Shown: piece after piece, positions 18,314-26,443 of the stretch
How positions within the stretch are numbered: position 1 is the first letter of the stretch
Layout: every line of letters begins with the position of its first letter
DNA from: Streptomyces sp. NBC_00775
GTDB lineage: Bacteria > Actinomycetota > Actinomycetes > Streptomycetales > Streptomycetaceae
Length of the DNA: 64,000 nucleotides
Direction: 5' to 3'
Assembly: GCF_036347135.1 (NCBI RefSeq)
Contig: NZ_CP108938.1
Span: 2,480,001 to 2,544,000 of the forward strand
Notes under the pieces: generated by a model
The model's input: the letters and a program-made list of their open reading frames with translations, nothing else
What the model was told of the DNA's origin: nothing
The model's database searches: none
Program-made: the position numbers and the translations under genes

Positions 18314-19144
18314 CTACTTCGTTGCCCCTCGCATGAAGCCGTTGTAGATGAACCTTTGGAGGAACAGGAAGACGATCAAGGTCGGCAGGATGACGAGGAC
18401 CGCTCCTGCCGAGATCGTCTCCCAGTGGGCTCCGAAAGGGCCTCTGAAGCGGAAGAGCGACGTCGAGATCACGCCAAGATCTTCGGACGGCATGTAGAGG
18501 AAGGGGATGTAGAAGTCGTTGTAGACGGTGATCCCCTTCACGATCACGACCGTCGCGATCGCGGGCTTGAGCAGCGGAAGAATGATCTTCCAGTAGATCG
18601 TGAAGGTATTGGCGCCGTCGAGGCGGGCGGACTCGTCCAGGGAGATCGGGATCGACCGGACGAACTGCAGGAAGATGTAGATCGACACGATGTCGGTGCC
18701 CATGTAGAGCACGATCGGGGCCCAGCGGGTGTCGAAGAGGCCGAAGCTGTTGACGATCTGGAAGGTCGCCACCTGGGTCGTCACGCCGGGGACCAGGGCG
18801 GCGATCAGGAACAGGGCCACCACCAGCTTCTTGAAGCGGAAGGTGAAGCGGTCGATGGCGTACGCCGTCATCGAGCCGATGAGGACCGTGCCGCCGATGG
18901 CGAAGAGCAGGATGAAGGCCGTGTTGCCGAACGCCGAGAGCATCCGGCCGTCCTGGAACGCCGTCACGTAGTTGTGGAAGTTGAGCAGGTTGTCGGGGAG
19001 CGTGAGGGCTCCGCTGTCGTCCGCCATCTCCTGCGAGGACTTGAGGGACGTCAGGACGACCACGCCGAGCGGGAGCAGCACGACGACCGCCGCGAGGATC
19101 AGCGACAGGTACACGAGAGTGCGGGCCAGCGCGCGGCGTGTCAT
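18314..19144 (-). CDS. carbohydrate ABC transporter inner-membrane permease (MalG type)
   Basis: A 276-residue CUT1-family permease with six membrane spans. The first is VYLSLILAAVVVLLPLGVVVLTSL, and the EAA-type coupling loop reads ESARLDGANTFTIYWKIILPLLKPA. The start ATG 19144 overlaps the stop of the preceding permease by 4 bases (ATGA), which fixes the start. It is the last gene of a binding-protein/permease/permease operon transcribed away from the beta-mannosidase. As usual for Streptomyces CUT1 importers there is no ATPase gene, so a shared MsiK-type ATPase is expected. The substrate is inferred as a mannoside from the neighbours. Confidence 0.92.
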   Translation of the reverse strand: MTRRALARTLVYLSLILAAVVVLLPLGVVVLTSLKSSQEMADDSGALTLPDNLLNFHNYVTAFQDGRMLSAFGNTAFILLFAIGGTVLIGSMTAYAIDRFTFRFKKLVVALFLIAALVPGVTTQVATFQIVNSFGLFDTRWAPIVLYMGTDIVSIYIFLQFVRSIPISLDESARLDGANTFTIYWKIILPLLKPAIATVVIVKGITVYNDFYIPFLYMPSEDLGVISTSLFRFRGPFGAHWETISAGAVLVILPTLIVFLFLQRFIYNGFMRGATK

Positions 19145-20103
19145 CCGAGGTCCATCCTGTTGTCGGCGGAGTCGGGGACGAGGCGTCGCTGCACCCAGGT
19201 CACCGCCAGGATGATCAGCAGCAGCACGACCGCGGCCGCCGAGGCGAGCCCCGTCTTGTTGAACTGGAAGGCCAGCTTGATCGTCTGGATCACGAAGGTC
19301 TCGGTGCCGGTCGCTCCGCCGGTCATGATGTAGGGGATCTCGAAGACCGACAGCGAACCGGAGATCGAGAGGATCACGGTCAGGCTCAGGACCGGTCTGA
19401 TGCCGGGCGCGATGATGTAGCGGAACTGGTGCCAGCGGCCCGCGCCGTCCAGTTCGGCGGCCTCGTACAACTCCCCCGGGATGGACTGGATCGCGCCCAG
19501 GAACAGGACGAAGTTCAGGCCCATGTAGCGCCAGACCGAGACGCCGGCGAGGGAGACGTTCGCGGAGGCCGGGGTGCCCAGCCAGGCGTGGTCCGCGTGG
19601 TAGCCGAACAGGGCGAGCACCGCGTCGAGGGTGCCGCCGTCCTGGAAGAAGTAGAGGAAGACGAAACCGATCGCCACCCCGTTGATCAGATACGGGAAGA
19701 AGAGCACGCCCTTGAAGAAGTTCCGGAAGCGGACGTTGAAGCTCAGGATCGTCGCGAAATAGAGCGCGGCCACGATCTGCACCACGGAGGCGGCCAGGTA
19801 GTAGCCGCTGACGAAGAACACCTGGAAGAGGTCTTCCCGGGTGAAGATCTCGGTGTAGTTCTGGCCCCCGATGTAGTGCAGTTCGGGGCTCACTCCGTCC
19901 CAGTCGGTGAAGCTGTACGCGATCATGTTGGCGATCGGCGCGTAGGTGAACGTGATCAGCAGGGCGAGCGGGGCGATCAGGAAGAGCCAGGGGGTGAGGC
20001 CCCGCCACAGCCGTGCCGTGCGCGGGGGCGGCGCCGGTTCGGGGGCGGCCTGAGCGACCGCCCCCGCGGCCGTGGCGGCCGCCTTCTCGGTGGTGTCCGT
20101 CAT
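19141..20103 (-). CDS. carbohydrate ABC transporter inner-membrane permease (MalF type)
   Basis: A 320-residue permease. After an Ala/Pro-rich N-terminal tail come six membrane spans beginning LTPWLFLIAPLALLITFTY, with the periplasmic-side segment YSFTDWDGVSPELHYIGGQNY typical of MalF-like subunits, and the EAA loop YEAAELDGAGRWHQFRYIIAPGIRP. Start and stop both overlap the neighbours by 4 bases, so the three genes are translationally coupled. It pairs with the 18314 permease to form the channel. Confidence 0.92.
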   Translation of the reverse strand: MTDTTEKAAATAAGAVAQAAPEPAPPPRTARLWRGLTPWLFLIAPLALLITFTYAPIANMIAYSFTDWDGVSPELHYIGGQNYTEIFTREDLFQVFFVSGYYLAASVVQIVAALYFATILSFNVRFRNFFKGVLFFPYLINGVAIGFVFLYFFQDGGTLDAVLALFGYHADHAWLGTPASANVSLAGVSVWRYMGLNFVLFLGAIQSIPGELYEAAELDGAGRWHQFRYIIAPGIRPVLSLTVILSISGSLSVFEIPYIMTGGATGTETFVIQTIKLAFQFNKTGLASAAAVVLLLIILAVTWVQRRLVPDSADNRMDLG

Positions 20104-21425
20104 CGGGAGTCCACGGTCTTCCGGGCGTCGGCCCACTTCTTGGAGAGGTCGCCCAGGAAGCTGTCCAGGCTGCCCTTCCTGGCTCCGCGTGCGAGGTCGA
20201 CGAGGTTCTGCCGGTACTCGGGCTTGTTGATGCCGACTTCGGACTGGTCGTCGATCGCCTTGACCTCGGCGCCCTTGGCGTCGGAGACCTCGATGAACTT
20301 CACGCCCTCGTCCTCGTACGGCTTCAGGACGTCGGGCAGCGGCGCGTCCTTGAGCGGCGAGATCGCCAGGTTGTCCTTGTCGTAGCCGGACTTGTCGGTG
20401 AACCAGTCGATCCAGGCACGGGCCGCTTCCTTGTGCGGGGAGTGGACGTTGACGGCCAGGTTGTAGTCCGGGCCGACCACCGCGCAGAATTTTCCGCCCA
20501 CTTGGGCCGGGAAGGGCATGAACCCGATGTCGTCCGGATCGATCCCGGCCTGCCGGGCGGCGTCCTGGAACTGGACGATCGCCCAGGTGCCGAGCCACTC
20601 CGTGGCGATCTGCCCCTTCGCCAACCGGGGCTTGGACGCCTCCCAGTTGGTGGTCGTCGGGTCCTTCTCGATCAGCCCCTGGTGCACGATGTCGTACAGG
20701 AGCGTGTCGCCGACTCTCAGGTCGGCGCCCTTCGCCCAGGGATCGCCGTCGGCCAGCTTGGTGGTGGCCTCGGTGTCGCAGCCGACCGAGCCGTTGACGG
20801 CCGTCCACGAGGTCAGCGGCCACTGGGCGGAGAAGTTGGTGTAGTACGGGGTCGCGTCGGTCCGGGACTTGATGGCCTTGAGGTCCGTGAGGAACTCGGC
20901 CGGAGTGGTGGGCCATTGGGTGACCCCGGCCTGCTGCCAGACCTTCTTGTTGTAGAGGAAGCCGGGGGTCACACCGATCGGACTCTGCCCGTAGACCTTG
21001 CCGTCGACGGTGGTGAAGTCGGTGAACCGGTACTTCTTGGCGCGCTCGGCCCGGGTGCCGAGGGAGGCGAAGAATCTCGGGTAGTCGGTCTTCTTGATCA
21101 CGGCGGGGATCAGCAGGACGTCGCCGTAATTCTCCGTGTTCATCCGGATCTTGGCCTCGGTCTCGTAGTTCGTGAGGGCCTCGAACTCGACCTTGACCTT
21201 CGGATACGTCTTGTTGAACGCGGCGGCGTACTTCTTCATCGTGCCGTCCTGCACGAGGTCGGTCCGCTGGGTGAGGACCTTGATGGTCCCGGACACCGTC
21301 TTCGGGTCGTCGGGTGCCTTGGCGTCCGCGCCCTGCGACGAGCCTCCGGTCCCGGTGCAGCCCGATGCCAACAGGGCCCCGGCGAGGAGTGTTCCGGCGA
21401 GTGTCGTGCGGTGGTTCATCTGCAC
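20100..21425 (-). CDS. extracellular sugar-binding lipoprotein of the mannoside importer
   Basis: A 441-residue solute-binding protein (SBP_bac_1 type). The N terminus has a lipoprotein signal with lipobox LLASGC (Cys at about residue 23) and a Gly/Ser spacer. The mature part begins SGTIKVLTQRTDLVQDGTMKKYAAAFNKTYPKVKVEFEAL, the first strand and helix of this family. Conserved blocks include PIGVTPGFLYNKKVWQQAG and NVHSPHKEAARAWIDWFTDKSGY. It is the first gene of its operon and diverges from the GH2 beta-mannosidase; the 138-base gap contains paired operator-like palindromes. The ligand is probably a manno-oligosaccharide or glycosylated mannoside (inference). Confidence 0.9.
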   Translation of the reverse strand: MQMNHRTTLAGTLLAGALLASGCTGTGGSSQGADAKAPDDPKTVSGTIKVLTQRTDLVQDGTMKKYAAAFNKTYPKVKVEFEALTNYETEAKIRMNTENYGDVLLIPAVIKKTDYPRFFASLGTRAERAKKYRFTDFTTVDGKVYGQSPIGVTPGFLYNKKVWQQAGVTQWPTTPAEFLTDLKAIKSRTDATPYYTNFSAQWPLTSWTAVNGSVGCDTEATTKLADGDPWAKGADLRVGDTLLYDIVHQGLIEKDPTTTNWEASKPRLAKGQIATEWLGTWAIVQFQDAARQAGIDPDDIGFMPFPAQVGGKFCAVVGPDYNLAVNVHSPHKEAARAWIDWFTDKSGYDKDNLAISPLKDAPLPDVLKPYEDEGVKFIEVSDAKGAEVKAIDDQSEVGINKPEYRQNLVDLARGARKGSLDSFLGDLSKKWADARKTVDSR

Positions 21426-21473
21426 CAGCTCCGTTCACGTCGGTTGGCTGATTCGGCACTCTGACAGCCGCTG

Positions 21474-21487
21474 CTAAACCGGTAAAG
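21474..21487. promoter_or_regulatory. operator-like site 1, mannoside cassette
   Basis: CTAAACCGGTAAAG matches the ideal palindrome CTAAACCGGTTTAG at 12 of 14 positions. It lies on the ABC-importer side of the divergent gap. Even length with central CG is typical of LacI operators; the LacI gene at 23954 is the obvious candidate regulator. Confidence 0.65.
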
Positions 21488-21503
21488 TCCTTATTCCGCC
21501 AAC

Positions 21504-21515
21504 GATTTCGAAATC
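21504..21515. promoter_or_regulatory. central palindrome in the mannoside divergent promoter
   Basis: GATTTCGAAATC is a perfect 12-bp palindrome with central CG, between the two CTAAACCGGTTTAG-like sites (centres 29 and 38 bp away). It may be a third regulator site of different specificity. Confidence 0.45.
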
Positions 21516-21540
21516 TTTCGCGGCCCTGGGCATCTTCTGA

Positions 21541-21554
21541 CTCGACCGGTTTAG
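21541..21554. promoter_or_regulatory. operator-like site 2, mannoside cassette
   Basis: CTCGACCGGTTTAG matches CTAAACCGGTTTAG at 12 of 14 positions and ends ten bases before the beta-mannosidase ATG, overlapping the ribosome-binding region. Binding here would block the GH2-lacI transcript. Confidence 0.65.
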
Positions 21555-21563
21555 GGAGTGCGC

Positions 21564-23957
21564 ATGCTGGACGTCACACCGCTCACCGAGGGATGGACCC
21601 TGCGGCACGAGGGAGCCGTACTTCCGGCCGCGGTACCGGGCTGTGTGCACACGGATCTGCTGGCGGCGGGGGTCATTCCGGACCCGTTCCTCGGGCGGAA
21701 CGAGACCGAGGTGGCGTGGGTGGGGCGGCGGGACTGGACGTACGAGATCGAAGTGCCCGCCTTCTCGGGGCACGAGCAGACCGACCTCGTCTTCGACGGT
21801 CTGGACACCGCCGCCGAGATCCGTCTGGGCGGTCCGGACGGTCGACTCCTGGGCTCTGTACGGAACATGCACCGCTCGTACCGCTTCGACGTCACCGGCC
21901 TCCAGGGCCCGCTCTCGGTGCGCTTCACCTCCGCGTACACCGCGGCCGAGGCGGTGCGGGACCGGCTCGGCGAGCGGCCGAACGCGTATCCCGAGCCCTT
22001 CCAGTACCTCAGGAAGATGGCGTGCTCCTTCGGCTGGGACTGGGGGCCGACGCTGGTGACGGCCGGTATCTGGCGGCCGGTACGCCTTGAGCACTGGTCG
22101 ACGGCGCGGATCGCAGGCGTACGGCCGCTGGTGACCGTCGAACACGCTCTGGGGCACGTCGAGTTGGCCGTCGAGGTCGAGCGGAGCAGGGTCGAGGCCG
22201 ACCTCACCGTGGAGGCCCGGGTCGGCGGGGTGCGCGCGAGCGCGACGGTCGACGGCACGAGCGGCTCCGTACGGCTGGAGGTCCCGGACATCGAGCTGTG
22301 GTGGCCGCGCGGATACGGCGAACAGCCGCTGTACGACATCGAGTTGACGCTCTCCGATGCGCACGGCCCGCTCGATGTCTGGCGGCGACGGATCGGCTTC
22401 CGGACCGTCGAGCTGGACACGTCGGCCGATGACCACGGCACCGGCTTCACCTTCGTCGTGAACGGTGAGCGGCTGTTCGCGCGGGGCGTCAACTGGATCC
22501 CTGACGACGTCTTTCCGTCCCGGATCACCCGCGAGCGGTATCGCGAACGTCTCGCGCGGGCAGCCGGCGCGGGCGTCGATCTCGTACGGATCTGGGGCGG
22601 CGGAATCTACGAGAGCGAGGACTTCTACGACGCCTGTGACGAGCTGGGGCTGATGGTCTGGCAGGACTTCCCCTTCGCCTGTGCGGCCTATCCGGAGGAG
22701 CAGCCGCTGCGCGGCGAGGTGGAGGCCGAGGCGCGCGAGAACGTCGTACGGCTGATGCCGCACCCCTCGCTCGTGCTGTGGAACGGCAACAACGAGAACC
22801 TGTGGGGCTTCCGGGACTGGGGCTGGGAGCGGCGGCTGGCCGGGGACTCGTGGGGTGAGGGGTACTACCTGGGGCTACTGCCTCGTGTGGTCGCCGAGTT
22901 GGATCCGACGCGGCCGTACACGGCGGGCAGCCCCTGGTCCGGTTCCTGGGACCATCACCCGAACGACCCGGCGCACGGGACGCACCACTCCTGGGAGGTC
23001 TGGAACCGCGACGACTACGCCGGCTACCGGCTCCAAGTCCCCCGTTTCGTGGCCGAGTTCGGCTGGCAGGCACCGCCCGCGTACGCGACACTGCGGCGCG
23101 CGCTGCCCGGCGAGACGCTCGCCCCCGACTCCCCCGGCATGCTGCACCACCAGAAGGCGGACGACGGGAACGGCAAGCTGGAGCGCGGACTCGCCCGGCA
23201 CTTCCCCGTGCCCCAAGGGGGCTTCTCGGCAGGCGACTTCGACCGGTGGCACTACCTCACCCAGGTCAACCAGGCCCGCGCCGTCGCCGCCGGGATCGAG
23301 CACTGGCGCTCGCACTGGCCGGTGTGCGCGGGCACGATCGTCTGGCAGCTCAACGACTGCTGGCCGGTGACGTCCTGGGCCGCGATCGACGGGGACGGGC
23401 GGACCAAACCGCTCTACCACGAGCTGCGCCGGCTGTACGCGGACCGGCTACTGACGCTGCAACCCCGGGGCGGTGTACTGGTGCTGGCCGCCGTGAACCA
23501 GGCGGCGGACGCATGGACACCGTCACTCGCGCTGCGGCGGATGTCCGTCGACGGAGCCGTCGTGGCCGAGGCGAGCGTCGATCTGTCGGCCGCCGCGCGT
23601 ACGGTCGCCGAGGTCCGCGTGGAGCGAGAGCTGGAGCCCGTGGGGCCCAAGGAGTTCCTCGTGGCGGACGCGGACGGGCTGCGCGCGCTGCACTTCCCCG
23701 TGCCGGACCGCGAAGTCCCTTACCCGAGGCCGGAGTTCAACGTGAGGGTCGCGCCGGGCGCGGTGACCGTGACGGCCCACACCCTCGTACGGGATCTGCT
23801 GTTGCAGGCCGACCGGCTCGACCCCGGCGCCGAGACCGACACCGGGCTGGTCACCCTGCTCCCCGGCGAACAGGTCACCATGGGCGTACGCGGCTGGGAG
23901 ACTCCTGACGCGGCCACCGCCCGGTCCGCCCTGTACTGCGTGGAGCCGACCCGATGA
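21564..23957 (+). CDS. beta-mannosidase, glycoside hydrolase family 2
   Basis: Cytoplasmic GH2 enzyme of about 797 residues, without signal peptide, hydrolysing terminal beta-mannose from imported oligosaccharides. The N-terminal jelly roll starts LTEGWTLRHEGAVLPAAVPGCVHTDLL. The catalytic barrel contains RGVNWIPDDVFPSR, LVRIWGGGIYESEDFYD, the acid/base segment LWNGNNENLWG, and the nucleophile segment VAEFGWQAPPAYATL. GGGAG at 21554-21558 fits ATG 21564 better than the in-frame GTG 21558. The stop overlaps the LacI gene start (ATGA). Together with the divergent ABC importer this forms one utilisation cassette. Confidence 0.93.
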   Translation: MLDVTPLTEGWTLRHEGAVLPAAVPGCVHTDLLAAGVIPDPFLGRNETEVAWVGRRDWTYEIEVPAFSGHEQTDLVFDGLDTAAEIRLGGPDGRLLGSVRNMHRSYRFDVTGLQGPLSVRFTSAYTAAEAVRDRLGERPNAYPEPFQYLRKMACSFGWDWGPTLVTAGIWRPVRLEHWSTARIAGVRPLVTVEHALGHVELAVEVERSRVEADLTVEARVGGVRASATVDGTSGSVRLEVPDIELWWPRGYGEQPLYDIELTLSDAHGPLDVWRRRIGFRTVELDTSADDHGTGFTFVVNGERLFARGVNWIPDDVFPSRITRERYRERLARAAGAGVDLVRIWGGGIYESEDFYDACDELGLMVWQDFPFACAAYPEEQPLRGEVEAEARENVVRLMPHPSLVLWNGNNENLWGFRDWGWERRLAGDSWGEGYYLGLLPRVVAELDPTRPYTAGSPWSGSWDHHPNDPAHGTHHSWEVWNRDDYAGYRLQVPRFVAEFGWQAPPAYATLRRALPGETLAPDSPGMLHHQKADDGNGKLERGLARHFPVPQGGFSAGDFDRWHYLTQVNQARAVAAGIEHWRSHWPVCAGTIVWQLNDCWPVTSWAAIDGDGRTKPLYHELRRLYADRLLTLQPRGGVLVLAAVNQAADAWTPSLALRRMSVDGAVVAEASVDLSAAARTVAEVRVERELEPVGPKEFLVADADGLRALHFPVPDREVPYPRPEFNVRVAPGAVTVTAHTLVRDLLLQADRLDPGAETDTGLVTLLPGEQVTMGVRGWETPDAATARSALYCVEPTR

Positions 23958-24991
23958 CGACAGCGCCGACCCCCCGCGTGACCATCAAGGACGTCGCCGC
24001 GCGCGCCGGCGTGTCCAAGGGGGCGGTGTCGCTCGCCTTCAACCACAAGCCGGGGCTCTCCGACGCCACCAGGGACCGGATCTTCGAGGCGGCCCGCGAG
24101 CTGGGCTGGGTGCCGAATCTCGCCGCGCGGTCGCTGTCGAACCAGCGGGTGGACGTCGTCGGGCTGGCGATCTGCCGGCCGGCGAAGCTGCTGGGGCTCG
24201 AACCCTTCTACATGGAGTTCATCTCCGGGGTGGAGAGCGTGCTGACCGAGCATGCGTGCTCGCTGCTGCTGCGGCTCGTACGGAATCTGGAGGAGGAGGT
24301 CGGGCTCCAGGACGCGTGGTGGAAGGGGAAGCAGGTCAGCGGGTCGATTCTGGTCGACTTCCGGGACGGCGATCCTCGGGTGGCGGCGGTGGAGCGCTTG
24401 GGCATGCCCGTCGTCGCGGTCGGGCATCCGTCGCTCACCGGCAGCCTCACCTCCGTGTGGACCGATGACGCGACCGCCGTCACGGAGGCCGTGCGGTATC
24501 TCGCGGCGCTCGGGCATCGGAGGATCGCCCGGGTGGGGGGTGCGGCGGCGCTGGGGCATACGTCGATTCGTACGGCCGCGTTCGACGAGGTGGGGCGGGG
24601 GCTGGGGCTTGAGGGGGCGTGGCAGGTGGCTACGGATTTCTCGGGGGATGCGGGGGCTCGGGCGACGCGGTCCTTGCTGACCGCCGCGGCTTCTGATCGG
24701 CCCAGCGCGATTGTGTACGACAACGACATCATGGCTGTGGCGGGGTTGTCGGTGGCGGCCGAGATGGGGTTGTCGGTGCCGGGGGATGTTTCTTTGCTGG
24801 CGTGGGACGACTCTCAGTTGTGCCGGCTCACTCATCCCACGTTGTCCGCGATGAGTCATGACGTGCATGGGTTCGGGGCGGATGTGGCTCGGACGTTGTT
24901 CGGGGTGATCACTGGGGAGGGTGGGGGGTCGCATCCTGTGGCTACGCCTGTGCTGACTCCTCGGGGGTCTACTGCGCCGCCCAGGGGGTGA
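23954..24991 (+). CDS. LacI-family transcriptional regulator of the mannoside cassette
   Basis: A 345-residue regulator with an N-terminal LacI helix-turn-helix and hinge (VTIKDVAARAGVSKGAVSLAFNH, then LAARSLSNQRVDVVGL), and a periplasmic-binding-protein-like effector domain with VWTDDATAVTEAVRYLAALGHRRIA and PSAIVYDNDIMAVAGLSVAAEMG. It is translationally coupled to the beta-mannosidase. It most likely represses both divergent arms through the CTAAACCGGTTTAG-like sites at 21474 and 21541 and is released by a mannoside. The end of the gene drifts to T-richer codons than its neighbours. Confidence 0.92.
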   Translation: MTTAPTPRVTIKDVAARAGVSKGAVSLAFNHKPGLSDATRDRIFEAARELGWVPNLAARSLSNQRVDVVGLAICRPAKLLGLEPFYMEFISGVESVLTEHACSLLLRLVRNLEEEVGLQDAWWKGKQVSGSILVDFRDGDPRVAAVERLGMPVVAVGHPSLTGSLTSVWTDDATAVTEAVRYLAALGHRRIARVGGAAALGHTSIRTAAFDEVGRGLGLEGAWQVATDFSGDAGARATRSLLTAAASDRPSAIVYDNDIMAVAGLSVAAEMGLSVPGDVSLLAWDDSQLCRLTHPTLSAMSHDVHGFGADVARTLFGVITGEGGGSHPVATPVLTPRGSTAPPRG

Positions 24992-25047
24992 CAGTCCGGG
25001 GTCTGATGCGGGGTGCGGGCCGTATGTGGCTTGTCGCGCAGTTCCCC

Positions 25048-25065
25048 GCGCCCCTTAAGGGGCGC
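25048..25065. repeat. interspersed palindromic repeat, copy d (right border of mannoside cassette)
   Basis: GCGCCCCTTAAGGGGCGC identical to copy c and in the same orientation, preceded by TGTGGCTTGTCGCGCAGTTC. It lies between the LacI gene and fadA. Confidence 0.75.
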
Positions 25066-25216
25066 TCCTGCACAGGCTCGTTTTTGTGTGACGTTCGCCG
25101 CTCCCGCTCTCGGGACTGGGCAGGGTGGTTACTCGTAAGTAGCATGTGGGGGTGAGCGCGCGCTCAGTCGCGTGTGTCGCGCAGCAGTGCCATCCCGCAT
25201 CTGGAGGAGAGCCATC

Positions 25217-26443
25217 GTGCCTCGTACCGTCAGGGACGTCGTCTTCGTCGACGGCGTCCGCACCCCGTTCGGCAAGGCGGGCCCGAAGGGCATCTACCAC
25301 GAGACCCGCGCCGACGACCTCGTCGTGAAGGCGATCCGGGAGCTGCTGCGCCGCAACCCGGGTCTCGACCCGAAGAAGATCGACGAGGTCGCCATCGCCG
25401 CGACCACGCAGATCGGTGACCAGGGCCTGACGCTCGGCCGCACGGCCGGCATCCTGGCCGGGCTGCCGCAGTCGGTCCCCGGCTACTCGATCGACCGCAT
25501 GTGCGCGGGCGCGCTGACCGCCGTCACCGCCACCGCGGGCTCCATCGCCTTCGGTGCGTACGACGCCGTCATCGCCGGTGGTGTCGAGCACATGGGCCGC
25601 CACCCCATGGGTGAGGGCGTGGACCCGAACCCGCGGTTCGTCAGCGAGAAGCTGGTCGACGAGTCCGCCCTGTTCATGGGCATGACCGCCGAGAACCTGC
25701 ACGACCGCTACCCGCACATCACGAAGCTTCGCGCCGACGAGTACGCCGTGCGCTCGCAGGAGAAGGCCGCCAAGGCGTACGCCAACGGCAAGATCCAGCA
25801 GGACCTGGTGCCGATCTCGGTGCGCAACACCAACGCGGAGGTCGGTGAGACCGGCTGGGGCCTCGTCACCGCCGACGAGCCGATGCGTCCGGGGACCACC
25901 CTGGAGAACCTCGCCGGGCTCAAGACGCCGTTCCGCGTCCACGGCCGGGTCACCGCCGGTAACGCGGCCGGTCTGAACGACGGCGCCACCGCGTCGATCA
26001 TCGCGTCCGAGGACTTCGCCCGCGAGAACAACCTGCCGGTCAGGATGCGGCTCGTCTCGTACGCCTTCGCGGGCGTCGAGCCGGAGGTCATGGGCTACGG
26101 CCCGATCCCGGCGACGGAGAAGGCGCTGGCGAAGGCCGGTCTCTCCATCGAGGACATCAACCTCTTCGAGATCAACGAGGCCTTCGCCATCCAGGTCCTC
26201 GCGTTCCTCGACCACTACGGCATCGCCGACGACGACGCGCGCGTCAACCAGTACGGCGGCGCCATCGCGTACGGCCACCCGCTGGCCTCCTCCGGCGTCC
26301 GTCTGATGACGCAGCTGGCCCGCCAGTTCGAGGAGCAGCCGGAGGTCCGTTACGGCCTCACCACCATGTGCGTCGGCTTCGGCATGGGCGCCACGGTGAT
26401 CTGGGAGAACCCGCACCACAAGGACGCCGGAGGCGACAAGTGA
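25217..26443 (+). CDS. fadA: acetyl-CoA C-acyltransferase (thiolase, FadA type)
   Basis: A 408-residue thiolase completing beta-oxidation by splitting 3-ketoacyl-CoA. The acylation cysteine lies in YSIDRMCAGALTAVTATAGSI, the second conserved block is NEAFAIQVLAFLD, and the C-terminal active site is the GG.IAYGHPLASSGVR motif with MCVGFGMGA. GTG 25217 is chosen because GGAGGA stands at 25203-25208; the longer frame adds a non-thiolase leader. It overlaps fadB by 4 bases (GTGA). From memory it is equivalent to SCO6027. Confidence 0.93.
   Translation: MPRTVRDVVFVDGVRTPFGKAGPKGIYHETRADDLVVKAIRELLRRNPGLDPKKIDEVAIAATTQIGDQGLTLGRTAGILAGLPQSVPGYSIDRMCAGALTAVTATAGSIAFGAYDAVIAGGVEHMGRHPMGEGVDPNPRFVSEKLVDESALFMGMTAENLHDRYPHITKLRADEYAVRSQEKAAKAYANGKIQQDLVPISVRNTNAEVGETGWGLVTADEPMRPGTTLENLAGLKTPFRVHGRVTAGNAAGLNDGATASIIASEDFARENNLPVRMRLVSYAFAGVEPEVMGYGPIPATEKALAKAGLSIEDINLFEINEAFAIQVLAFLDHYGIADDDARVNQYGGAIAYGHPLASSGVRLMTQLARQFEEQPEVRYGLTTMCVGFGMGATVIWENPHHKDAGGDK

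Noticed and set aside
19138..20385. 415-codon plus-strand frame over the permease genes
   Set aside because: Antisense to well-supported ABC permeases; composition is typical of a mirror frame.
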